Positions 8,987 to 17,754 of a stretch of DNA of 64,000 bases are shown here, one piece after another (the first letter of the stretch is position 1; every line of letters begins with the position of its first letter). Made by a program: the position numbers and the translations under genes. The stretch lies in assembly GCA_001784175.1 (NCBI GenBank), contig MFPR01000006.1:202226-266225 (forward strand). Reading direction: 5' to 3'. The notes beneath the pieces were generated by a model. It worked only from the letters and a program-made list of their open reading frames with translations. It was not told the origin of the DNA and did no database searches. Origin of the DNA: Candidatus Lindowbacteria bacterium RIFCSPLOWO2_12_FULL_62_27 (GTDB taxonomy: Bacteria; Lindowbacteria; 2-12-FULL-62-27).

Positions 8987-10062
8987 TGGCCGTATTCGAG
9001 CCGGTCCAGAAACTCGATCGCGCTTTCATCTGCTTTCAACACGCCCGTGACGACGTCCACCGACTTGGGATTGCCCAAGGACTGCCCGAGCTGGCGCCGC
9101 CAAGTGGGAATGATCTTGCCTGAATCCTTGGAATCGGTGGCCGGCATCAAAACCGCGAACATCACCGGCTCGATGCGGGCGCACAGGTCGGTGGGCCGGG
9201 CCATGTCCAGGAGCTGTCTGGCCAGACCCGGCAGGCCCTGGTCGCTGACCGCGCCGCCGGTCATGGTCCTGAACCTCAGCAGGCCGAGGGAAAGCGGCAT
9301 GTCCATCCGCCGGGCCACGGCCACCTGATGGTGCAGGCGCTCGATGAAGTGCCCGCGGTTGGTCAGTCCCGTGAGCTCGTCCACCACGGTGGTCGCGGCG
9401 AGCTTGGCGTTGCTTCGCACCAGCGTGGAATTAATGTGCGTCAGCTCCTTGATCTGCGCCCGGGCGCGGCGGAGGTCGTCGCGGATCTGCAGCGTGGTTT
9501 TCATCCGGGCCAGGAGTTCCTGCGCGTCGACGGGTTTTCGCAGAAAGTCCGCCGCCCCGAGGTCGAGCGCCCGGACGACGCTTTCGGTGTCGGCTTTCTC
9601 CGACACCATCAGGATCGGAAACGGATTCTCGCTGAATTGCATTCGCATCTGCCGGCAGACCTCGTACCCGTCCATGCCGGGCATCAGCATGTCAACGACG
9701 GCGATGTCCGGCCGGCCGGAGGTCACGGACTGGAGGAGTCCCAGCGCCTCCGGGCCGTTCGACGCGGTCCGGCACACAAAGCCGGCGCCCTCCAGCCGGA
9801 CCCTCAGGATCTCAACGATGTCGGGGTCGTCATCCACCAGGAGCACGGTTTTTTTCCCGTCCTCCTGTTTCTCCGCGGGCGCCATGAGGTCGGCCTCGGA
9901 AAAGGAGAGGTCGATGTCGGCCTGGATCACCGAAGAGGCGAGGTCGCCGGCCGCGCCGGCCGCGGCGCCTGCATTGAGCGGCGCCTGCGACCCCGCCGCC
10001 GGCAGAAGGTCGGCTTCGGTGAAGAGGAGTTCGAGTTCCGACGAAGGTTCCGGCGGGGTCAC
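8974..10062 (-). CDS. Response regulator with degenerate GGDEF-like output domain
   Basis: This has 362 residues. The N-terminus carries two copies of a short motif, ELLFTEADLL (11-20) and DLSFSEADLM (51-60). A canonical receiver follows (about 70-190) with acidic pocket LVDDDP, phospho-acceptor Asp124 in VVDMLMPGMDG and Lys176. The C-terminal part begins like a GGDEF domain (VVDELTGLTNRGHFIERL), but where the signature should be it reads CARIEPVMFAVLMP, so it should not make cyclic di-GMP. It may act as a binding or dimerisation module. Its start overlaps the upstream receiver stop as ATGA. Confidence 0.8.
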   Translation of the reverse strand: MTPPEPSSELELLFTEADLLPAAGSQAPLNAGAAAGAAGDLASSVIQADIDLSFSEADLMAPAEKQEDGKKTVLLVDDDPDIVEILRVRLEGAGFVCRTASNGPEALGLLQSVTSGRPDIAVVDMLMPGMDGYEVCRQMRMQFSENPFPILMVSEKADTESVVRALDLGAADFLRKPVDAQELLARMKTTLQIRDDLRRARAQIKELTHINSTLVRSNAKLAATTVVDELTGLTNRGHFIERLHHQVAVARRMDMPLSLGLLRFRTMTGGAVSDQGLPGLARQLLDMARPTDLCARIEPVMFAVLMPATDSKDSGKIIPTWRRQLGQSLGNPKSVDVVTGVLKADESAIEFLDRLEYGQWPE

Positions 10063-10592
10063 TTTGACTCGCCGCTCTTGGGCGTCTCTCCCGCCGCCGC
10101 CTTTTTCTTCGCAAACTCGGCATCGTAAGCCTTCTTCAGGATCTCTTCCACCTTTTTTTTCTGAAACGGCTTGGCCAGAAAAAAGAAACTGCCCATGCCC
10201 GCCTGCGAGATCTGGTCGGCCGTGAAGCGTGCGCTGGTGATGATGAAGACCGTATCGGGATTGGTCGCGGCGATGATCTGGATCGGCTTTGCGCCGCCGC
10301 CGTCCGTCTGGTCGATGTCCACCGCCGCAAAACGGACCTTCGACTCTGTCAGGATCGACCGGGCTTCCACCGCCGATCCGACGACGCCCACGACCTTGTA
10401 GCCAGACTCCTCGATCTGGCTCTTGAGGATGTTCCGGTGAAATGCGGAGGCATCGACGAGGACGATCTGCTTCAGGTCGACGTCCTCCTCGATTTCCTCC
10501 TCGTCGTCTTCCTCCCAGTCATCCGGAAACTCGTAGAAATCCTCGCTGCCGTCGTCCAGCATGAAGAATTTCGGCTGTTCCTGCGGATCCAT
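10059..10592 (-). CDS. Single-domain receiver with acidic N-terminus
   Basis: This 177-residue protein has a receiver domain (about 40-155) behind a strongly acidic segment (DDWEEDDEEEIEED, around 24-37) and a lysine-rich C-terminus. The likely phospho-acceptor is Asp92 or Asp94 in AAVDIDQTDG, and the conserved Lys lies in FLAKPFQKK. The acidic pocket is weakened: VLVDASAF has one Asp where two acidic residues are usual, so metal binding may be reduced. Ser or Thr occurs at ITSA. It is co-transcribed with the TPR and GGDEF-like genes and is probably a phospho-relay or docking partner. Confidence 0.75.
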   Translation of the reverse strand: MDPQEQPKFFMLDDGSEDFYEFPDDWEEDDEEEIEEDVDLKQIVLVDASAFHRNILKSQIEESGYKVVGVVGSAVEARSILTESKVRFAAVDIDQTDGGGAKPIQIIAATNPDTVFIITSARFTADQISQAGMGSFFFLAKPFQKKKVEEILKKAYDAEFAKKKAAAGETPKSGESK

Positions 10593-10607
10593 GTCGATCC
10601 CTCCTTC

Positions 10608-11468
10608 CTAAGCCGTCTTGCCCGCCGGCCCTGCCGGCGGCTTGGCCTTCGCGGCGGCCTCCTTTTCGGCGGCCTGTTTCTCAACGACCGCCTGAACATC
10701 GGCGATCGCCTTCCGGATGTAGGCGAGGAGCGGATTCTGTTTGCCCAGACCCTTGCCGAGAATCTCCAGCGCCTTCTGGAGGGCATGATCCGCTTCCTTC
10801 AACCGGTCGATGTTCTTGTAGAATAATCCCAGGTCCTTCCACAGCTCGCCGACCTTGATATGATCCTCGCCCAGCACCTTCGACCGCACCTTGAGCGTGC
10901 GTTTGAGGAGCGCCTCGGCCTGCTCGTTCATGCCGAGGATCCGGCAGACGCCCGACAGTTCCTGGTAGGCGGAGAGGAGCCGGGGGTGGTCCGGGCGGAG
11001 TTTCTTGTGCCAGATGTTGAGGGAATTCTCGTAGGACTCGCGGGATTCCGGGTAGCGGGACCGGATGCGGTAAAAGGCGCCGAGATTGTACTTGATCTCC
11101 CCCACCAAAGGATGCTCCGGCCCGACCTCCGCCTCGGCTTTGCGGCTGTATTGATTGAAATGGAGTTCGATCTCGAAAAATTTGTCCAGCTTCAGATACG
11201 CCTCCGCCAGAAGGCCAAGCGTCAGCGGGATCTGGGGATGGTCCGCCTTGAGCTGGCCGCGGTGGATTTCCAGCGCCCGCTCCAGAACGGGAATGGAGTC
11301 GCGCCATTTCGACATCGACAGATACAGGGACCCGAGCCGGGTCAGGAGCGCGCCGGTTTCGGGATGGTTCGGCCCGAAGGCCGCGTCTTTTTCCTTTTCC
11401 GCAATCTTTTTCTTCAGATCCTCCTCGTAGGCCTTGGCGTTGGCCCGGAGGTTCGAAGTTTTATTCAT
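10608..11468 (-). CDS. Tetratricopeptide-repeat protein (kinesin-light-chain type repeats)
   Basis: The product is 286 residues with about five or six 42-residue TPRs of the kinesin-light-chain kind, seen as recurrent GPNHPETGALLTRLGSLYLS and GPEHPLVGEIKYNLGAFY. An Ala/Lys/Pro tail follows. No signal peptide is seen, so it is probably cytoplasmic. Its ATG overlaps the stop of the upstream HDOD gene as ATGA. TPRs are protein-binding scaffolds, and here one may link the HDOD protein to the following receiver proteins. Confidence 0.78.
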   Translation of the reverse strand: MNKTSNLRANAKAYEEDLKKKIAEKEKDAAFGPNHPETGALLTRLGSLYLSMSKWRDSIPVLERALEIHRGQLKADHPQIPLTLGLLAEAYLKLDKFFEIELHFNQYSRKAEAEVGPEHPLVGEIKYNLGAFYRIRSRYPESRESYENSLNIWHKKLRPDHPRLLSAYQELSGVCRILGMNEQAEALLKRTLKVRSKVLGEDHIKVGELWKDLGLFYKNIDRLKEADHALQKALEILGKGLGKQNPLLAYIRKAIADVQAVVEKQAAEKEAAAKAKPPAGPAGKTA

Positions 11469-12742
11469 CGTCCTGTGAAGGTGGCCATGAGGTTGGCCAT
11501 GTTGGCGTCCACCCGTTCGGCCATTTTATCCGGATTGAAATTCTCGCCCAGCTTGAGCGGCCCCCGGTACCGCTTGCCGAGCTGATCGAGCTGCTCGGAA
11601 TAGGCGAACGCGTCCAGCTTCGGGTCCAGCTCGCTGATCGTCGAGGCCATATGCACGATGTAGACTTCGTCGGCGAGGTTGGGCGTGTTGAGGAGCAGTT
11701 GGAAATCGTGATGGTGGAGCATGGTGCTCTGGATCGTGGATTTCGGCAGTTGCCACAGATTGAACAAAAATCCGCCGAGGTCGGCGTGGTTCCCGCCCAG
11801 CACCGCCTTCTCGGCGTCGATCGGCTTCTTGCCGGCGGCCAGCAGTTCCTCGATTTTGGTCTGCATCGGCCGGAAGTATTGATACATGAGAAGGTATCCG
11901 ATGTCGTGCAGCAAGCCGCACACGAACAGCTCGTCCGCTTCCGCCAAACGCTTGTGCTCGCCGACCTCCTTGCTCCACTGCGCCGTCCGGATGGCGTTTT
12001 CCCAGAATCTTTGCGCAAACTGCGGCGGCACCGCCTGGAACTTCTGCATGACCGCCGCCGCGATCACCAGTTGCCGGAGCTTCTTGATGCCGAGCACGAC
12101 GAGGGCCTTGGTCACGCTGGTGATTTTGTCGCGAAGCCCGTAGAAGGCCGAGTTGACGACGCGGAGCATCGTCGAGGTGAGGCCGGGATCGAGCGAGAGA
12201 ATTTCGCCGACCTTGTCGAGATTGACCTCCGGGTCGTCCAGCATGACCACGGCGCGCTGGGCGGTGGCGGGCAGGGGCGAAATTTCCTCGATGTTTTTCA
12301 GTACCGTGCGGACCTGCCGGTCAAGCCCGATTTTTTCCTCGGTCGGCGGCGGATCGGGTTCCTTGGCGAGCTCGGGGTTGGTTCCAAGGAAGGTCTTGAT
12401 ATGGCCGATGATTTTGTCGGTGGTCGTGAGCTTCTGGGTGACGGCGGCCTGGGCAAAGAGGAAGAGGTCGTCTTTCTGGAGTTTCAGGAGCAGGCCGATC
12501 TGCTGCGCGTTCATGAGATTCAGCCGGCCCGCGCACTCGCCGAACATCCCGCCTCCGCGCGACTGCTCGAGCAGGATGGAGTTGATCTGGTCGGGCTGAA
12601 TGAATCCGCGAAACGCGCCCAGTTGACCGATCCGCCGGTCGAAGGCGCTCATCTGCCGCACCGCACGCAACACGTCATCCTGGGCCATGATGTTGGTGGC
12701 CCGAAGATACTGGATGAACTTCTGTAATTTGGCCAGACTCAT
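11465..12742 (-). CDS. HDOD-domain signalling protein 1
   Basis: I start at ATG 12742 (MSLAKLQKFIQYL) because the paralogues begin the same way and a promoter lies exactly upstream. About 425 residues. Residues 1-125 form a module shared with three other HDOD proteins of this window (pattern DRRIGQLGAFRGFIQPDQI, then FGECAGRLNLMN). Residues 165-370 are an HDOD domain, with ISPLPATAQRAVVMLDDPE, LRVVNSAFYGL and VVLGIKKLRQL. HDOD is an HD-related fold that usually lacks the catalytic HD pair and works in signal relay. It is followed by TPR and receiver genes. Confidence 0.85.
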   Translation of the reverse strand: MSLAKLQKFIQYLRATNIMAQDDVLRAVRQMSAFDRRIGQLGAFRGFIQPDQINSILLEQSRGGGMFGECAGRLNLMNAQQIGLLLKLQKDDLFLFAQAAVTQKLTTTDKIIGHIKTFLGTNPELAKEPDPPPTEEKIGLDRQVRTVLKNIEEISPLPATAQRAVVMLDDPEVNLDKVGEILSLDPGLTSTMLRVVNSAFYGLRDKITSVTKALVVLGIKKLRQLVIAAAVMQKFQAVPPQFAQRFWENAIRTAQWSKEVGEHKRLAEADELFVCGLLHDIGYLLMYQYFRPMQTKIEELLAAGKKPIDAEKAVLGGNHADLGGFLFNLWQLPKSTIQSTMLHHHDFQLLLNTPNLADEVYIVHMASTISELDPKLDAFAYSEQLDQLGKRYRGPLKLGENFNPDKMAERVDANMANLMATFTGR

Positions 12743-12750
12743 ACAGAATG

Positions 12751-12779
12751 TATATAGCCTTTCTTCATGACACGGGCAA
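12751..12779 (-). promoter_or_regulatory. Sigma70-like promoter placing the start site at the HDOD-1 ATG
   Basis: On the minus strand a TTGCCC box (12779-12774) and TATATA (12756-12751) are separated by 17 bp. Eight bases then lead to the ATG at 12742. The expected transcription start therefore falls on or beside the start codon, which would give a leaderless transcript. No Shine-Dalgarno sequence is present. Confidence 0.55.
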
Positions 12780-15539
12780 GGGGTCTTGAACTTCAACGGC
12801 GTTCGTCCCGGCGGCCTTCAGGTCCCCCCAGCGCAGCCGGGCGCAAGGGATGCCCCGGGGCGCCGGGGCGGTCAGGGCCAGCAGCGCGCCGTGGAACCGG
12901 ATCGATCGATCCGTCGCCGCCGGCGACCATGTGTGGATGAGCCGAATGCGCCGGCCGCGGAGGGTCGTCGTGTAGACCATCGAGGGGGCCTGACCCATGG
13001 TCGCCGGCAGGCGCGGTATCGGCTGAATCTCGATGCCTTCGTAAGTAACTTTCAGCCCGACGATCTCCTCGACGAGGAGCCTCGAAAAAATGGCTGCGGA
13101 ATTGGTGTGAAAATCGTTCATGCTCGCGCCGTCGTTTTTGGGGCCGATCCCCCATGAATTCGGAATATAATTGATCCCGCGGTTCTGCCGCGCATGGAGG
13201 GCGCGGTTGATGGGAAGCGTCTTGTCGACAAACTCGTTGGCCTGCTCCCATCGGCCGATTTTGTAGAGCGCGTCGCACAGAAACATCCCGGCATGGACAT
13301 AGGGGCTGGCGTTTTCGGCGCCGTCGAGATTGCCGATCCGGCCGATCCGCAGTTCCTTCGAAAACCGGTTGAAGGGGACGCTGAAGGTTTTGAATCCATA
13401 GGGCGAATCGAGCGCGCGCGCGTCCCGGCCGATCGCTTGCTCGAGACGGTCCGCATGCCCGCCGGTGGACCGGTGCCTCAGAATTCCGCTCAACACCGCA
13501 AACGCCAGCGGCGTGGCGCTCACGCGATTCGCCAGAAACAATCGCCGGGCGGACTCGGGCAGCCGCCGTAGTCTCCGGCAGGCCGGGTCGATCCAGCGCC
13601 GGTGCAGCTTGTAAAGCGTGCGGCCCTCGGCATCCCGAAACGGCGACGCGATCTCCGTCTTCACGCGGCCGCCCAGCGCCCGGGCGAGTTCCCGTTCCGT
13701 CACCACGCCGTCCGAATCCCAGAATCCCCCGACCGTCCGGCCCTCCGGCGTGTAGCCGTGGATGATCCGAACGCAACCGTCCGGAGACATCTGAACGAGG
13801 CGCCGGATAAACGCGCGATGCAAATCGTTCTGGAGGCGGCGGTAGGATGCGGTTTTTTTCGAGAGGCGTTTCCCCACCGAGGTTCTGCGAACAGCATCAG
13901 GAAGATGCCGGTGGAGTTCCTCCATCGCGCCGAGCGCCTGATAGAGCTGTTCGAGGACCATCGTGCTGTTTTGAATGAGCCCGATGGCGTCGTTCCAGTC
14001 ACCGTCGCGGATGTTCACGAGCCCGCTTCGGGGATCACGGTTCGACACGACGTGGTCGACGTTTTCGATCAGGTGGTCGAGGACCGTGCTGTTCCTGGGA
14101 GAATCCTCGACGCGGCCCGTCCGGCGCGCCGGGTCCCAGTCGCGCAGCCTCTTGTATCCGGCGCGTTCCGTCAGAACGTCAAAATCTCCCGTGCATTTCA
14201 AATAATGAGGGATCAACATCGTCGACAGCCACAGGCCCGAATCCATGAAGTATCTCAGATCGTACGCGCCGTCGAATGAATACTGCCGCGGAAACCGGCC
14301 GTCCTCGAACTGTTGGCCCGAAAGCTCCAAAATCATGCGCCGGCCGGTGGCGGCATCAAAATCGACCGCGGCCGCCCCCGCCTGCGCCTTGTCCCGGACG
14401 CCCAGGAGATAATTCCAAAATAGGCGAAACCGGCTTCTGATCCTCGCGCAACCGCTCACCTGCTGTTTAAGCCACGCGTGGGAGCAACTGAAGGCGCGGC
14501 TCGGCGCATCCAGCCTGGCGCCGCCGTACAATCGCCCCGCGCGGCGTTCCGATTTGGCGATGTTTCGATCGACTTCGCCCGCCGTCAGCCCCCGGTTGAG
14601 ATGGCGTTGTGCGCCCGCCGGCGACGGAAACGCCCGCACGGCGTAATGCAGATCGGCCGATCGGCCCGGCCCAAGAACCATCTGGTCCTCCGTGTGCGCG
14701 CAGGCCGGCGCAACGAATCCGGAATGGGCCTGCCGCACGATTTCCCCCGGCCCGACGGCCGCCGGATGCGCGGCGCTCCGGTCCATGCCGCCGTAATAGG
14801 CGAGGGTCGACGTATTGTCGCAGTGCCGGCTGCCTCGAGGGAAACAATACCGGATGGCGCAGGCAATTCCCTCTTCCGTCGACCGGATCAGAATTCCCTT
14901 TCCGGGGACAGCCCATCCTTCGTGCCACCAGGGACTTTCGGCGTTGAACGAGAACCCGCGAGTAAGCAGGGGAAGGAAGAAAGAAATCAGGCTCACGCGG
15001 ATCGGCCGCCCGGAAATATTCTGCGCGCCGGCCGACAGCAGGAGTTCCTCGCCATGAAGTCCGAACCGCAGACCGACCCGGACCGCGGGCTTGCCGGCGA
15101 ATCCGAGTTCCCGCGCGTGCCAGGCAAGACCGGTTGGCGTAAACACGGAAATGTTTCTGAGCGTCGCGCGGTCCATCTGCGCCGTTCGAGGATAAAGGAT
15201 CGGACCGGACAGGAGGCCGCGCGGCGTTCGGCCGGCGGACTCGATCCGAACGTGAAAATTGACCGGCGGATCCTCGCGGACCTGCGTGTCCCAGGGCGAC
15301 GTCTCCTGAAAGACCGTCACGCCGTCCAGTGTATTGAACCGAACGCGCTCGCCGGTGAAAATCACGTAACTGGGAGTTTGGGGATCGTAATGAACGACGC
15401 GGCTGTCCGCAAGCGGCGCGCCCGAAGACCGGTCCACGATCAGCTCGCCGGTCGGCCCGAAATGGTGATGGCTGTCCACGCGCGCACAGTTCTTGAGCGC
15501 GAGGTAATCGCCAATGGTTTCCCAGAATGCAGTTCTCAC
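12765..15539 (-). CDS. GH94-like (cellobiose/cyclic glucan phosphorylase-related) protein
   Basis: This is 924 residues from a GTG start at 15539 that overlaps the DUF559 stop as GTGA. The N-terminal half is a beta-sandwich of the glycosyltransferase-36/GH94 type. The toroid half contains the family cues YLLGVRDKAQAG (near 380) and IRDGDWNDAIGL (near 511), where the Asp after DG is the expected general acid. GH94 enzymes split beta-glucans with phosphate, or process cyclic beta-1,2-glucans as a domain of NdvB-like proteins. The neighbouring symporter and the downstream GT2 line suggest a link to glucan turnover. Substrate and activity cannot be read from sequence. Confidence 0.72.
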   Translation of the reverse strand: MRTAFWETIGDYLALKNCARVDSHHHFGPTGELIVDRSSGAPLADSRVVHYDPQTPSYVIFTGERVRFNTLDGVTVFQETSPWDTQVREDPPVNFHVRIESAGRTPRGLLSGPILYPRTAQMDRATLRNISVFTPTGLAWHARELGFAGKPAVRVGLRFGLHGEELLLSAGAQNISGRPIRVSLISFFLPLLTRGFSFNAESPWWHEGWAVPGKGILIRSTEEGIACAIRYCFPRGSRHCDNTSTLAYYGGMDRSAAHPAAVGPGEIVRQAHSGFVAPACAHTEDQMVLGPGRSADLHYAVRAFPSPAGAQRHLNRGLTAGEVDRNIAKSERRAGRLYGGARLDAPSRAFSCSHAWLKQQVSGCARIRSRFRLFWNYLLGVRDKAQAGAAAVDFDAATGRRMILELSGQQFEDGRFPRQYSFDGAYDLRYFMDSGLWLSTMLIPHYLKCTGDFDVLTERAGYKRLRDWDPARRTGRVEDSPRNSTVLDHLIENVDHVVSNRDPRSGLVNIRDGDWNDAIGLIQNSTMVLEQLYQALGAMEELHRHLPDAVRRTSVGKRLSKKTASYRRLQNDLHRAFIRRLVQMSPDGCVRIIHGYTPEGRTVGGFWDSDGVVTERELARALGGRVKTEIASPFRDAEGRTLYKLHRRWIDPACRRLRRLPESARRLFLANRVSATPLAFAVLSGILRHRSTGGHADRLEQAIGRDARALDSPYGFKTFSVPFNRFSKELRIGRIGNLDGAENASPYVHAGMFLCDALYKIGRWEQANEFVDKTLPINRALHARQNRGINYIPNSWGIGPKNDGASMNDFHTNSAAIFSRLLVEEIVGLKVTYEGIEIQPIPRLPATMGQAPSMVYTTTLRGRRIRLIHTWSPAATDRSIRFHGALLALTAPAPRGIPCARLRWGDLKAAGTNAVEVQDPLPVS

Positions 15540-15922
15540 TTCCTCCCCCCTTGTGGGGGAGGATCGAGGTGGGGGGTTACAGGGGTTACTGTGGTTACTG
15601 TATTGAAAATCATCTCCATCACCGCCTCTGTTTCCCGCATGACCTGATCATTCCAGACGCGGATTACCCGAAACCCCTGCGATTCGAGCCATCGGTCTCT
15701 GGCCTCGTCGTATTCGGTCTGCTCTGCGTGCTGTCCGCCATCCAGTTCGACGATCAGCCTTTTTTCAAAACAAACGAAGTCCACGATGTAATTCCCGATC
15801 GGCGCCTGTCTCCGGAATTTTTGGCCTTCGATCTGCTTCAGACGCAGGCGGCGCCACAGCAATTTCTCGGCGTCTGTCAGGGTCTGGCGCAGTTCTCTGG
15901 CTCTGAAAACATTCTTCTTCAA
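15536..15922 (-). CDS. DUF559 / very-short-patch-repair-like endonuclease fold protein
   Basis: The 128-residue protein shows the DUF559 core: LRQTLTDAEKLLWRRLRLKQ, then IGNYIVDFVCFEKRLIVELD with Asp and Glu where the restriction-endonuclease-like site should be, then GGQH and FRVIRVWN. Its last residues (HLDPPPQGGRK) are encoded by a palindromic repeat, and a matching inverted repeat lies just upstream of its start. The unit lies between the symporter and GH94 genes and looks like an inserted cassette. Its function is not known for the family. Confidence 0.8.
   Translation of the reverse strand: MKKNVFRARELRQTLTDAEKLLWRRLRLKQIEGQKFRRQAPIGNYIVDFVCFEKRLIVELDGGQHAEQTEYDEARDRWLESQGFRVIRVWNDQVMRETEAVMEMIFNTVTTVTPVTPHLDPPPQGGRK
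15541..15580. repeat. Palindromic repeat flanking the DUF559 gene, downstream side
   Basis: A hairpin of CCTCCCCCC, TTGT, GGGGGAGG is followed by ATCGAGGTGGGGGG. It encodes the C-terminus of the DUF559 protein and is an inverted counterpart of the element at 15931-15972. Confidence 0.7.
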
Positions 15923-15930
15923 AACACCGA

Positions 15931-15972
15931 CCCCCCATCCCAGCCTTCCCCCACAAGGGGGGAAGGGGGGAG
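15931..15972. repeat. Palindromic repeat flanking the DUF559 gene, upstream side
   Basis: CCCCCCATCCCAGCC precedes a hairpin TTCCCCC, ACAA, GGGGGGAA. Read on the opposite strand it matches the element at 15541-15580, so the pair forms inverted ends around a unit of about 430 bp. Confidence 0.7.
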
Positions 15973-15992
15973 AACACAGTGAAAAGAGAGCG

Positions 15993-17744
15993 CTACCGCG
16001 TCCAATCGATTCGATTCACGTTTTTCAGAAGAATCGCGCCGGTGCCCAGGGAGGCGGTGAAGGCCAGGAGGCCTCCCGCATACCGGCCGATGCACAGCCA
16101 GCCGACGCCGAAGAGCGCGAGGTACACGGTGACTACGCCGAGCGCCCAGCTCCAGATCCGGAGGCGGTCGATGCCGCTGCCCTGAATGTCCGGGCATAAT
16201 CGCCGGATCGGACCCCAGGCGCCGCCCGGGCGGACGCGGCGGTAGAACTCGACCATGTGCTCCTGCGGCACCGGTTTCGTGGCGAACGTGACGATAACCC
16301 AGACCACGGTGGAGACGCCCATGATGATCATGAAGCGCGCCGGATACAGGTGATCGCCGTCCATGAAGCCGGTCAGCCGGAACGTATTGGACAGGATGAG
16401 AGACGTTGCGAGGGCCGAGATTTCCGACCAGGCGTTGATCCGCCACCAGTACCATCGCAGGACGCCCAGAACGGCCGCGCCCGATGCGATTTCGCTCAGA
16501 TACAGCCACGCGCCCACGATCGAGTCCATCTGCCACGCCATCACGCCGCCCAAGACCGTCATCGCCACCACGAAAAACTGCGACACGATCACGTAGTGCC
16601 GGTCGGTCGCGGCCGTTTTGATGAATCGCCGGTAGACATCGTTCATCAGGTACGACGCGCCCCAGTTCAGGTGCGTGGTGATGGTCGACATGAAGGCCGC
16701 GAGGAGCGACGCGACCATGATGCCGATCATGCCGACCGGGAGAAACTTGATCATCATCTTGGGATACGCCAGCTCCGGGTCGGGCAGGTCGGCGAAATAG
16801 ACGATGGAGGCGAGCCCCACGACGATCCAGGGCCACGTTCGGACCACGAAATGCGCGATCGTGAACCACAAGAGCGCCAGCACGGCATGCCGCTCGTTCG
16901 CGGTGGCGAACAGCCTCTGCGCCAGAAAGCCGCCGCCCTGGCCGCCCCCCCACCACTGGATGAGGATGAAAAACAAAAACGTGTAGAGCGCCATATCGCC
17001 GGTCGCGAAGTTCGGCAGGAAATTGAACACTTGATCCGCCGGCGCCAGGGGCGACGAAAGAACGGCGCCGGCGTTCGACGACAGCGCCGCCTGAACCTTC
17101 CCGGCCAGCGCCGCGGGGCCGCCGGCGTCGGCCAACACGAAAATCATGAGTGAGATCGAACCGAACATGGCGAGCGCGAACTGGAAGAAATCGGTGACGA
17201 CCACGCCCCAGAGGCCGGACATGACCGTGTAGATGAAACTGACGCCGACCAGGAGTGGGATCGCGACGGCCTTGCTCCAGCCGAACGTCTCGACCGAAAT
17301 CTTCTGCATGCCGAGGATGACCCAGCCCATCGTGATGCCGTTGGCCAGGATCGACAGGTACAGCGCCTGAAACAGGCGCAAAATCGCCGCCGGCCGGCCC
17401 GCGTATCTCAGCTCGATGAACTCCACGTCCGTCATCAGGCGCGACCGCTGCCACAGCGGCGCGAAGAAAAACATGCAGAGCATGAATCCCATCACGCCGC
17501 ACCACCAGTACCAGTTGCCCTGAAATCCCTGGGTCCGGACGATCCGCGCGATCGCCAGGGGCGTGTCGGCCGCGAAGGAGGTCGCGACGATCGATGTGCC
17601 GGCCAGCCACCAGGTGAGCTTGCGGCCGGCCACGAAATACTCGACGACGTTGGCGGTGCCGCGCCGGGCGAAGTACAGGCCGAGGCCAAGCGTGATCACC
17701 ATGTAAAAGGCGATGATCGACCAGTCGATCCAGCCGAGGATCAT
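15993..17744 (-). CDS. Sodium:solute symporter (SSS family)
   Basis: The 583-residue, highly hydrophobic protein has about 13 membrane segments. It starts with WIDWSIIAFYMVITLGLGLY and carries the family stretch VAGRKLTWWLAGTSIVATSF with the early Na-site region. This family couples sodium entry to uptake of sugars, amino acids, nucleosides or small organics. GH94, GT2 and toroid neighbours make a sugar or glycoside substrate attractive, but this is inference from context. It ends 20 bp before the DUF559 repeat and starts 10 bp after the upstream HDOD gene. Confidence 0.85.
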   Translation of the reverse strand: MILGWIDWSIIAFYMVITLGLGLYFARRGTANVVEYFVAGRKLTWWLAGTSIVATSFAADTPLAIARIVRTQGFQGNWYWWCGVMGFMLCMFFFAPLWQRSRLMTDVEFIELRYAGRPAAILRLFQALYLSILANGITMGWVILGMQKISVETFGWSKAVAIPLLVGVSFIYTVMSGLWGVVVTDFFQFALAMFGSISLMIFVLADAGGPAALAGKVQAALSSNAGAVLSSPLAPADQVFNFLPNFATGDMALYTFLFFILIQWWGGGQGGGFLAQRLFATANERHAVLALLWFTIAHFVVRTWPWIVVGLASIVYFADLPDPELAYPKMMIKFLPVGMIGIMVASLLAAFMSTITTHLNWGASYLMNDVYRRFIKTAATDRHYVIVSQFFVVAMTVLGGVMAWQMDSIVGAWLYLSEIASGAAVLGVLRWYWWRINAWSEISALATSLILSNTFRLTGFMDGDHLYPARFMIIMGVSTVVWVIVTFATKPVPQEHMVEFYRRVRPGGAWGPIRRLCPDIQGSGIDRLRIWSWALGVVTVYLALFGVGWLCIGRYAGGLLAFTASLGTGAILLKNVNRIDWTR

Positions 17745-17754
17745 GGACTGGGCC

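Noticed and set aside
8974..9700. Active diguanylate cyclase
   Set aside because: The GGDEF signature is absent (CARIEPVMFAVLMP at that place), so the domain is called degenerate.
15919..17610. 563-residue open frame on the same strand as the symporter
   Set aside because: It is rich in Arg, Gly, His and Asp without hydrophobic helices and lies in another frame of the clear sodium symporter at 15993-17744, so it is a GC-driven shadow.
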